Positions 1 to 11,803 of a stretch of DNA of 64,000 nt are shown piece after piece. A model generated the notes under the pieces. That model ran no database searches. It was not told where the DNA came from and worked only from the letters and a program-made list of their open reading frames with translations. The number at the start of each line of letters is the position of its first letter. Position 1 is the stretch's first letter. Origin of the DNA: Cheilinus undulatus (lineage: Eukaryota > Chordata > Actinopteri > Labriformes > Labridae); NCBI RefSeq assembly GCF_018320785.1, contig NC_054868.1:44895874-44959873 (forward strand), in the 5' to 3' direction. The position numbers were made by a program, and so were the translations under genes.

Positions 1-1829
1 TAAATGACACTTTATATTAACAAAAAGATGCATTACATTTCAGACTGTCAACAGCACAATGCAAACAAGTGTCTGTTCTTTTTGAACAACTGAATACTAT
101 AGTTCTACTTTCAGTAAACATTTGGTTAAAAAACAGGCTTTTTGAACCATATCTCTTATGTTTCTTGGCATGCTTTTCACAGCCTTTCACATTGCTTTTA
201 GTTTATAACAAGATACGATAAAGTTTTCTCTGTCCCACAAAGGGGGAAGTTTCTGCTCTTAACAGAAGCAAAGATTTGACAGAAAAAGAGAGCAACACAG
301 AGGACACAAAGTGTGAGCTGAATGATTTTGACTGTCCCATTTTTGGGATCTTTGTGTTATTCCCCCCATAGAAAAATAAACATTTTTTTGTCTTTATGCT
401 GTATTCAATTGAATAACTTATGGTTTGAAAATGATTAGTGCTTTGTCTTCATTCACATATTACACAATGTCCCAACTTTTTTGGAATTTGGTTGTTACAA
501 TCTTGAAATGAAAATGCATGCATAAAGCTTGATGTACCAAAGATCTAAGAACAACACATGCTAACAGTTTATATCTGCCTCTGCAAAAAATAGTTGACCA
601 TTTTCAGGTGGTAACCCACCATCATTTTAATGCTTAAATGAGCAGCAAAGGTTTGTTTACACAGGTCTCTTCATCTGTCTGATAAAATGCCTCTGCTCTT
701 ACTAACAGTTTGCTGTACCAGATGCCAGCATTAAATTGATTGGACACAACAGATGAAAATCTGCTACTGACAACTGTTCATGCCACATTATTTTCCTGTT
801 TGCTTGTGTCTTTAAATCAGGTTGGTATTGCCAACAACGATGTTGAACCAATGTACTGCTGCATCCCTAGCTATATCCAATATTTTCAGGGATGCATGAT
901 TTTATTGTCATATTATGGTTGGCAGATAGTAGCTTAAGAAGTCGACCATCAGTATTGGCTGTTAGAACCATTTCAGCAGATATTTACAGCTGATGTATTG
1001 AACATTTGTATCGGCAGTGCAATGTACCAGTGGGCCAGGATGTGTTACAATGGGTGAAGGTGAAGTATTAATATTGTAGAGTTTTAGACAGACTTACTAG
1101 ACCTACAGCAGCCAAAATCTTTTTCTTTGTTCATCCTCATTCCTTAAACTTTAAAATGCTTTCTAAGGATTGAAGTTTTGGGTCTGAAGTACAGCTAGTT
1201 CCGTTTTTTCTCTTGGGAAGAATAGGTTTATTGTGTTTTTTTAAGCATTTTGTCAGGTTTTTCTGAGGAAACCACCCTGCAAACGGTTTGTTTGTTTTTT
1301 TAAATCGAGAGAATTAACTTAAAATTCAAAATATAATTCTAAATATGGCTGCATTTAAAAAGGAACACACTATACATCATTTACTGTTAAATCAAATTTT
1401 TTTTAATTAATTTCTGTTTTGACTCGTAAACAAATGGAATCAGATAACTTAGTCCTGTATAAAGACTTTCCTTAATAGTTTGAGTGGTTAAATTGATCTG
1501 TTTTCTCAAAAACATCTAAACTTTAAATGTTTCTTTCACTTGTTTCTAGAATTTTGCATTTATCTACATGATTTTTGATAAGGTGTAGCTTATAAACTGA
1601 GAATTAAGCATTTATTTTGGTGCTACAGAGATTACAAAAGCAAAGAATTGAGACTTAACTGATTTTGCGTTTGTCTCTTTCCCAGTTTTCCTAGACTTAC
1701 TGAGTGGAATGAAACATCAAGAGCCTGAACACGGACCAAAGAGGGTTACATCTTAATTCAGTGACGCAGACCTAAGTCAAAGACGGGGAAGAAATCAGCC
1801 TTTTTGGAAGACGCAGACACCAAAAACCA
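1..1829. other. Non-coding upstream region
   Basis: AT-rich non-coding DNA with no convincing gene. A stretch at about 390-500, with the phrase 'caatgtcccaac' and an AATAAA-like site, resembles the terminal part of a fish DNA transposon seen in many teleosts; this is recognition from memory and weak. A pyrimidine-rich tract ending in 'ttttcctag' at about 1683-1694 looks like a splice acceptor, so a 5' non-coding exon of the zinc-finger gene may begin near 1695. That leaves about 135 bases of leader before the ATG at 1830. Confidence 0.4.
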
Positions 1830-4800
1830 ATGATGGGTGAAGTGACTGTTGAAGTCGATGAAGAGGTGACCAAACAGGACTTCTCTTTGGAGCCCCTGCC
1901 AGAGCCACTGCTCATTATCCTGTCCCCTCCTCCACCTTTCCTCCCAGTGCCTGGAACGCCCACCATGTTTTGGCGTAACTGGCTGAAATCTTTTGAAAAC
2001 TATGTAGAGGCGCTCAACGAACACGAGCTCAGTGACTCCAGTAGGTGTTCACTCTTACAGAACTGCCTTGGCCCAGAGGGCCAGCGTATTTTCACAACAC
2101 TGATCCAAAGTGAGACCACGTATGCTACGGCCGTTTCAGTGCTCACTGTTTACTTCAGCGCTGATCCGGCCTCTCAGATGTACCGCCTGAAATTTCATCA
2201 GAGGGCCCAGGCACCCGGAGAGTCTGTCGATCAGTTTGTGTCTGCTTTAGGAGAACTGCTGCAGCCCTGCAACTATGAAGACTCACAAGAGAAACTCATC
2301 CTGGATCAGCTGATTGAGAAAACACACTGGCCACAGCTCAAAGAGAGGTTGGTGATGGAGAGAGAAACTCTGACCTTGGATAGAGCAATGGTGATCGGTA
2401 AAGAGGTTGAATCTGCTCTGAGTAAAAGTGAACTTTTTGGTGTTCACGAGGTCAGCGTGGATATTGAAGATGATTTTGAGCTTCCTGTTCAGAAGAGGAA
2501 AAGAGGGCGACCAAGGAAAGGAGAGAGCAGGGCAAATACTAAAACTCAAACATACACGACCAAAGTGACAGAGAGCAGGGTCAAAATTAAAACTGAACCC
2601 CATCCGATTAAAATCTCAGCAAGACAATGTCGATTCAAAGATAATTATTATTACATGAACGATAAGCTGTATTATAGTGATAATGAAGAAGACTATAGGA
2701 ATGATGCTGATGAGATGAATCTGTCCTGCGATAAACCCATCAATAAAAAGGACAAGGAGGACGATTTTAAGCCACATGTTCAAAAGAGGAAAAGAGGACG
2801 ACCTCGGAAAGGAGAGAGCCGGGCAGACAACAAAACTCAAACATACTTGACCAAAGAGGCAGAAGGACCATCAGGATCCAACGATAATCTTTATAGCATG
2901 AATGATAAACCATGTCATAGCAACAACGTAGGCGCTGGTTCTAACAATACTGATGAGGTGACTAAAGTCCTAGAAGATTATGGCTCATCCTTGGTATCAT
3001 CACAGATGATAGAGGAGAGGGTCTTTGACAAAGAAATCGACGACATTGATGAGGATGATGACGAAGATGACGATGATGATGACGACGACTATGTCGCCTC
3101 CTCCTCTCGACGAAAGGGCCCCCTATGTCCTATCTGTGTAAACAGACGCTTCAGAGACGCGCACAAGCTCGCCAGACACATGCGCACGCACACAAAGGAG
3201 AAACCGTTCACCTGCCCCATCTGCCCCACAACCTTCAGCCAGTCGTATCACATGACCCGACACATGAGGAACCAGCACAGTGCGGGCCCCTTCATCTGCT
3301 CCATCTGTGGGCAAAGTGTCGAATCATACATAGAGCTGCGAAATCACAAGAGCGCTCACGCACCGAGAATCCAGACATGTCCAGTCTGTCAGGAAGCCTT
3401 TACAAAGGAAGGTGCCTTTTTTATTCATATGATGTCACACAGCAAAGACCAGTCGGACCAGACAGAGGAACAGAGCTCACAGGAGAGCGATGAAGCGAAT
3501 TATGGAGAAATTATCCAGTCATGTGTCAGAGATGATTATGAGAACTGCAATGACAATGTAGCTGAGATGGATGCAAGTTGTGGTAACGATGAGCCTGAGG
3601 ATAAAGAGCCTCCTATCACGTTTAAGATTGAACATGTAGACCCAGAGGAGGTTGAACCAGAAAGTGGAGGCACACAGACAGGAAAGGGCCGTAAGCCTAG
3701 ATCTAAACCGCATGTCTGTCCCATCTGCCCAAACAGACGATTCAAAGGCTCAAACAAACTCTCCAGACACATGAGGACGCACACAAAGGAGAAACCATTC
3801 AGTTGCCCGGTCTGTTCCTTAACCTTCAGCCAGTCCTACCACATGACCCGACACCTGAGGAACAAGCATGAGCTGGGACAGTACATCTGCCCGAAATGTG
3901 GGAAAAGTTTGGAAAGCTGGATGGAGCTGAAAGAACACAAGAAGACTCATGCTATAGAAGGCCTGACATGTCTTGCATGTGATAAACAGTTCAAGGAGAG
4001 GACTGCACTTGTGAATCATCTCAAAATTCACAAGAAAGTTGCCAACCCTCGAAGCCTCAGCTGCGGCGACTGTGGGAAAGTATTTGGTAGAATGTACCAT
4101 CTGAAAAGACACATAATGAGCCATCGCAAAGCTACAAATAGTGAGTGCTACACATGTCCAGACTGTCAGAAGAACTTTGCTTTCCCAGAAGATCTTAACA
4201 AACACCTGGAGATCCACGTAAAAGAAAACAACGGGACTTGTCCCAAATGTGATGAAAAGTTCAGCACTCCTGAAGAACTTGAGGCGCACATGGGGATTCA
4301 TGACAAGACATACTCCTGCAACACCTGCGGTAAGAAGTTTAAGGTAGAGTATGCTCTGAAGAAGCATGAACAGGGCCACCAGCATGAGCGGTACTACTGT
4401 TCATTGTGCCAAAAGCGCTTCATCAAGCTGTCTCACTACAAGAGGCACATCCTGGTCCACAACAGGCGGGAATCCAGGTGTCCTTACTGTGACAGCATCT
4501 TTTTGCAGATTACAGCCTTTAAATACCATCTACGGACTCATGTTGAAGAAAGGCCATTTCAGTGCTCGTGTTGTATCGAGACCTTTGAGGATAAAGACGA
4601 TCTAGATCAACACTGCCTCAAACACAGGAAGTTCAAGAAGGAGCGGCCGTACTCATGCACTCGATGTGACAATGCCTACACCACGCTTATTGAGCTGACG
4701 GACCACATGACCTCACACGAGGGCGAGCAGCCACAGAACTGCCCCATCTGTGGCAAGACCTTCCTGAACAAAAACAAGCTGGAGAAGCACCTGAGCATCC

Positions 4801-5231
4801 ACACAGGCGAGAGACCGCACCTCTGCTCCATCTGCGGCAACGGCTTCCCCTCAGCTGCCAGCCTCAAGCTACACCTCCACATCCACAGCGGGGAGAAACC
4901 CTTTCATTGCTCGCAGTGCAGCAAGACCTTCAGATCATCCAGCGGGCTGCGGCTGCACAGCAGGCAGCACCTGGAGGTGCGGCCCAGCTATGAGTGCCCC
5001 GAGTGTGGGAGAACTTACGGCCGAATGACGGAGCTGAAGATGCACCAACGCTACCACACGGGGGACAAACCGTACGCCTGCACCTGCTGCAGCAAACGCT
5101 TCATTAGCAAAGACAAGCTGAATGTTCACATGAGGATACACACTGGGGAGAGGCCATACTCATGCCCCCACTGTGGACAGACCTTCACTCAGACTGGGGA
5201 CAGGAACAGACACATCAGTAAATTCCACTAG
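1830..5231 (+). CDS. Gag-like/SCAN-related, AT-hook, 22-finger C2H2 zinc-finger protein
   Basis: A single uninterrupted reading frame of 1133 residues, probably a nuclear DNA-binding regulator. Residues about 46-200 resemble the capsid-type domain of Ty3/Gypsy gag, the family from which the vertebrate SCAN domain derives: 'FWRNWLKSFENYVEAL', then 'KFHQRAQAPGESVDQFVSAL', then a conserved 'LDQLIEKT'. Two AT-hooks (KRKRGRPRKGES) lie at about 222-233 and 319-330, and an acidic run lies at 403-420. From about 433 to the end there are 22 CX2CX12HX3-5H fingers. TGEKP-type linkers are seen mostly in the last third. Fingers 1-3 are close copies of fingers 5-7, so the protein grew by internal duplication. 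The start is the first of two tandem ATGs after a candidate splice acceptor. The open frame argues for selection. I recognise the architecture but cannot name an orthologue. Confidence 0.93.
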   Translation: MMGEVTVEVDEEVTKQDFSLEPLPEPLLIILSPPPPFLPVPGTPTMFWRNWLKSFENYVEALNEHELSDSSRCSLLQNCLGPEGQRIFTTLIQSETTYATAVSVLTVYFSADPASQMYRLKFHQRAQAPGESVDQFVSALGELLQPCNYEDSQEKLILDQLIEKTHWPQLKERLVMERETLTLDRAMVIGKEVESALSKSELFGVHEVSVDIEDDFELPVQKRKRGRPRKGESRANTKTQTYTTKVTESRVKIKTEPHPIKISARQCRFKDNYYYMNDKLYYSDNEEDYRNDADEMNLSCDKPINKKDKEDDFKPHVQKRKRGRPRKGESRADNKTQTYLTKEAEGPSGSNDNLYSMNDKPCHSNNVGAGSNNTDEVTKVLEDYGSSLVSSQMIEERVFDKEIDDIDEDDDEDDDDDDDDYVASSSRRKGPLCPICVNRRFRDAHKLARHMRTHTKEKPFTCPICPTTFSQSYHMTRHMRNQHSAGPFICSICGQSVESYIELRNHKSAHAPRIQTCPVCQEAFTKEGAFFIHMMSHSKDQSDQTEEQSSQESDEANYGEIIQSCVRDDYENCNDNVAEMDASCGNDEPEDKEPPITFKIEHVDPEEVEPESGGTQTGKGRKPRSKPHVCPICPNRRFKGSNKLSRHMRTHTKEKPFSCPVCSLTFSQSYHMTRHLRNKHELGQYICPKCGKSLESWMELKEHKKTHAIEGLTCLACDKQFKERTALVNHLKIHKKVANPRSLSCGDCGKVFGRMYHLKRHIMSHRKATNSECYTCPDCQKNFAFPEDLNKHLEIHVKENNGTCPKCDEKFSTPEELEAHMGIHDKTYSCNTCGKKFKVEYALKKHEQGHQHERYYCSLCQKRFIKLSHYKRHILVHNRRESRCPYCDSIFLQITAFKYHLRTHVEERPFQCSCCIETFEDKDDLDQHCLKHRKFKKERPYSCTRCDNAYTTLIELTDHMTSHEGEQPQNCPICGKTFLNKNKLEKHLSIHTGERPHLCSICGNGFPSAASLKLHLHIHSGEKPFHCSQCSKTFRSSSGLRLHSRQHLEVRPSYECPECGRTYGRMTELKMHQRYHTGDKPYACTCCSKRFISKDKLNVHMRIHTGERPYSCPHCGQTFTQTGDRNRHISKFH

Positions 5232-6820
5232 TTTATGTTTCTCACTAACAGAGCTTTGCAGAGGACTTCTGATTGATTGTACCAGTGAGTTTGCAAATTT
5301 GCCAAGCTCACTAAAGTTACCATCACAGCCTGGGCCATTAAATCTCTTTTTAATTTGGGGAAACTCTAAGGTGCTCGCTTAAACTGAAGGCGCATAAAGG
5401 ACTAGTAAATCAGGCATGTCTTGGGCTTTTAATCACTGTTACAGGAGAACTCTACACAAGAAATTCTGGTCCAACTCTTAAAGCCTCTTCTGCATTAATT
5501 GAGACAGACTTTTGAAAAGAAAGTAACATTTGTGTTTTTTCCATTGTTATTCTAGAAAGAATATCAAAATTATTAAAGTTACTACAGGAAATTTTAAACT
5601 GCTGCTGAACACTTTATAGGCCATAAATGTGGTTTTATTGGTTTTGGTGAAAAAATTAAAATCCGATATTGGAAAGAATACAATCCCCAGTTTATAAAGG
5701 TGCTTTAAGTATCCTCTGGCATGTATGACTGTTCAGTGCCAGATACCACCAAATCTCCCCCCAGATTCCACATATTTTGTCTGTGCAGCGTTCTGTCCAC
5801 ATCAAGGTTCCACTTCGACTGGGGGTGTGTTCTGCCCACTTGGTCTGTTTCTGAAATTGAACTCTGCTCAGCACAGAGGAGATGGATCACAAGATCATAG
5901 TTCACAAGGAATGAAGAGAAAAACATTTTTAAAAACCATGTTACTCTGAGGCTTCTTCTGTTCATTTTCTTCCTGATTGGGTGTAATGTTGATTTAGTGA
6001 TGAGATAAACGATCAGCAAGCTGTGCCTACTGATTCATCTTGAATTTTCTGAAAGCTCTGTCTGACCTGTTTGGGTTGTTCCAGTCAGTGCTGATGATGC
6101 ATGCTTCACCACATGAGACTTGGAGTGGTGCTTCTGGTCTATGCCAGAGGTGGTGCCAGTGTGGACATTCAAGACTGACTAAAATAGGGATCTGCTCTGG
6201 AGTGGTGCAGACAGAACATTGCACAGACAAGACTGTGGATATTGGGCTTACTTTGATTATCTGGCCGTCATGGTGAACTTTTCTCAGAGCTATTCAGCGG
6301 CCCTAATACAAAACCACTGATTTCTCTCTGATTATAAGCTGTCAATGTTGTCATCTAGTCAGTTTGTCATGGCTGTGCTGTTTTATGTAAGCTGTACACA
6401 TGGACTCTTCTCAATGCCTCTTCATCACATGATCCAGAAGCTCTGCATGAGGACTTCTTACTCTCACTCCTGTGCCTGACTCACCTTTAAGACAAGCCTT
6501 TCACATTCAAGCACACTAACCTCCCATCAAAGTCACACTAATACAGGCATGTGAATGGGTTTGAAGATAGGAACTAAATGTTTGCCTTGTAGGACGGTCG
6601 ACTTCACCTAAACCTGTGGATGAAAACTAGATATAATCAATCATTAATCTAAAGACACTTTTAGATCTGTCTGTACATTTGTCGTCTTCTCTATCATGGT
6701 ATATGACATTTTGATTTTATTGTATGCCTTTATTTTTATTTCAGACTTTTTTAGTTTGTTTAAGCTTCTCTGTAGCTGAGCATTTTGTACCTGTGCTTAA
6801 AAAAGTGCCATAAAAATAAA
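5232..6820 (+). other. Probable 3' UTR of the zinc-finger gene
   Basis: Non-coding sequence follows the TAG at 5229-5231. Short open frames here lack family similarity. A consensus AATAAA at 6815-6820, in an AT-rich setting, is the best candidate polyadenylation signal, giving a 3' UTR of about 1.6 kb. Inferred from position and hexamer only. Confidence 0.5.
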
Positions 6821-8787
6821 ACTATTACTCGTGTAAGAAGGCTTATTTTTGTATGATAAACATAAAAGCTGTTATCAGGTGCTTGTCTATACAGTATAAA
6901 TCAATATCAAACTGTTTGGTATCTGTACTTGTAAAGCTAAATGATATGCTGTTTCATACAACATCTGTATCATTGATTTAAGCCCTGTTGACACAAAGGA
7001 GTGATATCACACATAGATACGTTTTAAAGGACATTAAAGGGATTCCATGTTTAGATATCACTATACATCAAATATGAAAAAAAATCTAAACATTTCATGA
7101 AAAGGAAGTACCTTTGTTTATCATTTAGAGTATTGAAAGTGGTATCATTCAGGCCACATGAGGGCGCTGCTGACACTCAGGTTTAAAGCTTTAAATTGAA
7201 GTATTTTCTTTCAATGTAACAAAAAGTGTGTAGTAGATTGCAGATGCAGCAACACAAAGAACTAATACATAAGCTCCATGTCGAAACAGAAAAAATAATA
7301 TGAAGATCACAAAAGTCAGAGTAACATAGAAATAGACAAAATCAAAGAAACAAAGGTTGATATGTGAAGATAAAATCAGAGGAAATAAAAATTCAGTAAA
7401 GTCAGAGGAATTAATTACAAGTAAATATGTGATTAAAAGTACCAAAGAAAAAAATAGATCATGAGGATTAAGATCAAGGGCGGAACGAAGGCAGAAATTA
7501 AAGGCCAATGTGAGCATCGAGGCAGAGGTTTACAGATATGTCCATGGATATCTACAGTGAAAGCTTATTCTGCAGATTTAGGTTTGACAGATAAAATGTA
7601 TTTTTTTTATTTTAAATGTGATACATAGTTTTAGAGTCACTTCCCTAACATTTTTGTTTTACATTGTTCAGGTGGAACACTAAATTTAGGTGAAAATGTC
7701 TTCATTAACATCAATTACCAATCTAACCTGTGAAAAAGTGATTGTTTTAAAAAAATCAACATCAATTTTAGTTTCATTGAGAAACCCCCAAGAAAATCGG
7801 TCTATATATGTTTATCATACCAAAAGTCGTGTAAACTTGTTAAAGTTTGCTGTGATCGTAGTTGATATCTGCCAGTCTAAACCTGACTGCCTCAGAGCAG
7901 GCAAAGCCTTGCACCACCTTAGGATCCTCTGTGCCCCCATAAGGAGTCCCAGACCCCAGGTTGGGAATCAATGATTAAACCTTATATTACCAATCATAAC
8001 AGGGATTACTTCTTGAATTTTACATAAATAAATATGTAAGAAGTAATGTTGCTGCTCAGTTATATTGCTGAAAAATCATTTTCTACAATTTTAGGTTTAA
8101 CTTTCTCCTGCACAGTGGTTTGATTTTGTGGAGTCTGGTTATTGTTCGATAACAAGGCAACATCCAGACCAACAGGTGGCAGTGTTCAGCTTTAGTTCCA
8201 TAATTAACGTTTCATCCAGACCTGTTTACAACCAGAGGAAGATAGAGGGTATCGTAAACCTGAAGAAGCTTTGTTTTTGTTTTCGGAGAAGTATTTTATT
8301 TTGTCTAAATTCAATGTCGCACTTGTATTATTTTACAGGGGGCGTGGGAAGTGTCGCTCAATTAAATTGGGTTTATCGTCTTTAGATTATAAGCGGTCAA
8401 ATGACTCAAAGCTAACGTTGATGCTAACCTAAGCTAAATCGATATGACAGTCTTACCCCACACGCTAGCTACAGACGCTTTATCTCAAGCTTAGCCGTTC
8501 GGTACTTAGCAAGTAAACGTAAGAGGCACCGTGAATTGTGTATTTTCAACGTAACGGGATAGATAAAATTAATAATAGCCCTGATAAGATCTCTAACTGC
8601 TAACCACATATGCTAGCTCATTAGCTTGGCGTTGTCGTATATTACAGGCTCAGTGTGATTAGTATGAAACACGGCGGATGATATAAGAAGGGAAAAACTG
8701 CCATACTTCATTGTAACTGAAGTACATTTGGATTGCCTTATTTAAATGGCTTTTTAAATTAAAAAGGTGCAGCCAGAGTTTTGTCCT
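6821..8787. other. Intergenic region upstream of GPANK1
   Basis: AT-rich spacer with no coding exon that I can support. A phrase at about 7945-7972 ('ccccaggttgggaatca') resembles the end of a common fish MITE. The last 400 bases should hold the GPANK1 promoter and a possible non-coding first exon: a CAG at 8770-8772, 15 bases before the ATG, could be a splice acceptor. Confidence 0.35.
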
Positions 8788-10595
8788 ATGGCTCATTTTG
8801 GCTTCACTCGTGCTAGTGGTCAGGATGTTTTCAGCATTGAATCAACATCTCAGAGCAGCTCTAAAACAGACAGTGCACTATGTGGGGAGGAGGCGAGGCA
8901 GTTTTATGAAAATTTAGTGAAAGATCGAGATTTATCGAGGAGTAAAAGAAACAAAAAAGTGAACGGCAGAGAGCGGCAGAGGAGGAGAGTCAGAGCTGCA
9001 GAGGCTCGGCATCATCAGACTGATTCTGTGGTCCAAAGAGGGGATAATAATGAAAGTGATGGAAACCAAAGTAGAGAGACAAACATCTCAGAAAGGTCCA
9101 TGGAGCTCATGGGGCTCCGGTTGCTGCGCTGTGCCCATGAGGGGGACATCACGGGTCTTAAAGATCTGCTCTCAAGGGGAGTCGACATCAACTTCCAGGT
9201 ACAATACTCACTGTTCAGCTTGTCTGTAAGTTGAGGATTTTTATTATGTATATCATTTTTGATTATTGTCCCCCTGTCTCCCCAGGATACTTACTTTTGG
9301 ACAGCAGTGATGTGTGCAAGCTGGTCTGGACAAAGAGCTGCTGTGAAGCTGCTGCTACAGCATGGAGCTGCTTGGGTCGGAGTAGTCGACACACAGGGCA
9401 GGGATGCCAAAGACCTGGCAATGGAAGGTATAGACGTACAAATCTTAATAGCAAAACTATATTCTGTGTTGCTGTTGTGCAGTGGAGATGTACTTAGTCA
9501 TATCCATCTTTCTCCAGCTGGTCACAGTGAGGTGTTGGAGGAGTTGGAGAGCTATGGTCAAAGCACTCCAAGTAAAGCACAGACTGACAAAAGGTAAGCA
9601 CTCTTAAAATTAAGCTTAAATCACTGAACATAATATCAATCAAGAACTACGGGAGGGGAAACTCCTGTTTGTTGCCATCTTTAGAGCTGGAGGCCGAAAC
9701 TGTAACAAGGGGGTAGGTTTAATTGTCGTTTTATGGATCTCCATGTTGTAAACTGAAGGGCAAGGCCGACTGAACCATGAGAGCATTTTATGTAAATTAA
9801 GATTGTTTTAAGCAGCCGTATTTATCAACACCCACTTGTTCATATGCTGTGCTTGGCCACATATGGACATTTCCTTAATCACACGTGGACCTTGTCTTAA
9901 GATGATTTCTACCCCCAAATCTGGGCTGGTTTCTACACAAATATAATAAATGAGGGCTACTGACAGTTAAGTTGTAATTTCTGCCTATTCAGCTGGTGAA
10001 CACTTCAAATTTAACTATTGCATAAACTCTGTCTTTAATTAGAAATGTGTTCAAACTAGCATTCAAACCTTTGCTTAGCTGGTGAAACCCATTAGTAGCC
10101 CTTAAATATCTGTCCTCTCACAGATTTTGTCTTTTCCTCTGTTTGCCCTATAGAAACCTGCAGCCTCAATGGTGCAGTGTGTGTCGTAGCGAGTACAGCA
10201 GCAGCCTGTCATCGCATCTCTCCTCCACTCTCCATCAGTTCAGTCTGCAGCGTCCTTCACCCACCCCCTACTACTGCCTCCCCCCTTCCAGCAACAGCTA
10301 CAAGATGATGGTCCGGAGTGGCTGGAAACCAGGGACAGGGCTGGGGCCTGAGGGAGATGGGCCCAAACAGCCTGTGCCAACAGTGCTAAAAAGAGACCAG
10401 ACAGGACTTGGATTTGGAGAGACGAAAAGAGCCAAAGTTACTCATTTTCAAGCCAGGGATCATGATGCAGTGAAACCTCCATCCAAGACCAAGCAGGAGA
10501 GAGGAGGGAAAGGACAGAGGAAGGAGGATAGTAGGAGAAAGGAGCAAAGAGACAAGAATTGGGAGCGGGATTTTCGTGCCTCTTTTTATCTTTGA
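8788..10595 (+). CDS. gpank1: G-patch domain and ankyrin repeat-containing protein 1
   Basis: Four coding exons, 8788-9198, 9286-9427, 9518-9593 and 10154-10595, all with GT-AG borders, joined in phase to give 356 residues, the usual length of vertebrate GPANK1. Exon 1 has 'ARQFYENLV', basic low-complexity sequence and the first ankyrin helix (LLRCAHEGDITGLKDLL). Exon 2 has the second ankyrin unit (AVKLLLQHGAAWVGV). Exon 4 has a CxxC...H zinc-finger-like motif (WCSVCRSEYSSS), the glycine-rich G-patch (GWKPGTGLGPEGDG, VLKRDQTGLGFG) and the family's basic tail with WERDFR. The start is the in-frame ATG at 8788; the open frame extends 21 bases upstream only through a GTG. G-patch proteins bind RNA or activate DEAH helicases; the exact role of GPANK1 is not well known. 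A polyadenylation hexamer lies at 10756-10761. Confidence 0.95.
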
Positions 10596-10755
10596 CACCA
10601 ACTTACAGGAGTTTCTTCACCCATTTGTACAAAACTCATCTCAGATTTCTCTTAAATAAGAAACACTTTAGTATGAGGAAATTTTTTTACCTCTTTGTTT
10701 TTTATAACTGTTGAGGTTTTTGTGAAGCAGCCAGGAGGCGTTTCTCAAGCATATT

Positions 10756-10761
10756 AATAAA
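10756..10761 (+). terminator. Candidate polyadenylation signal of gpank1
   Basis: AATAAA, 161 bases after the stop codon and followed by AT-rich sequence. It is the first consensus hexamer downstream of the gene. Confidence 0.6.
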
Positions 10762-11803
10762 AAACAATCTCTCTACCTCAATGCTGATACTGTGTCCATT
10801 TATGGAATCAGATACGCTGCCGCAACAGGTTGTGCAATGACCAAATGCAGATCTGATTATGATCTTTTGTACTGATAGTACTGTCTAAATGACTAAATAT
10901 GGCGTGGACCCTGATCACTCTCTAAAATGGTTTTAAAAGTGACAGAAATTGATTTTGTTTATGAAAAAAAAAGCTTCATCTGCTCTAGTGCTTGTCACTG
11001 AACTGTAAATACTTATGATTGATCAAATAAACATTTTAGGGTAAAATCTCTGCCATTAAAAAAATCAATATTAAAATCTTTACAGGAGTAAAACAGTTCA
11101 AATTTTTGACTTTGAATTCAGTGTTTTCCCTTAAGTGTTTGCACTAATGATTTCAGTTTGTCCTGCATGTGACCCAGTGGTTTAATGTTATGTAACCTGG
11201 CAAACCTAGTGTGAACTTTACCTTTATTGCAGCTCCAGATACCTTCTCACCTACTGGCACACCTACACTCGTGACTGGTGAATGATGTCTGTGACATCTT
11301 TTTGATTGTACTTACGTTGGCAGTTTTATGATGACACTCCATAGGAAGATCAGTGCAGCCATACAGCTTCAGCACCCACAGTACATTGCATAGAAATTGC
11401 AGCTTACATGTGAATATACTGTTAGGCCCAGAAATATTAAGACTATCACAATTTTCATGATTAAGGCTCTGTATGCCACCACATTGGATTTGAAATGAAA
11501 CAACTGAGATGCAATTGAAGTGCAAACCTTTACTTCAAGGGGTTGAACAATAATATCCTATGAAACGTTAGGAATTGCAACCATTTTTAGGTAACTTCTC
11601 CTCATTTCAGGGGCTCAAAAGTAATTGCAAATTAACATTGCCATAAATGAAATGTTCATGTTTTTAATACTTTGAGAATCCTTTGCAGGAAATGACTGCC
11701 TGAAGTGTGGAACCCATGGACATCGCCTGTTTTGTGATGCTTTTCCAAGCCTTTATTGTGGCTCTCTTCAGTTGTTGCTTGTTTGTGGATCTCTCTGCCT
11801 TAA

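Noticed and set aside
3819-4385. 188-residue open frame on the minus strand within the zinc-finger gene
   Set aside because: It is antisense to finger codons; the repeated Cys/His codon pattern gives long shadow frames. No family resemblance.
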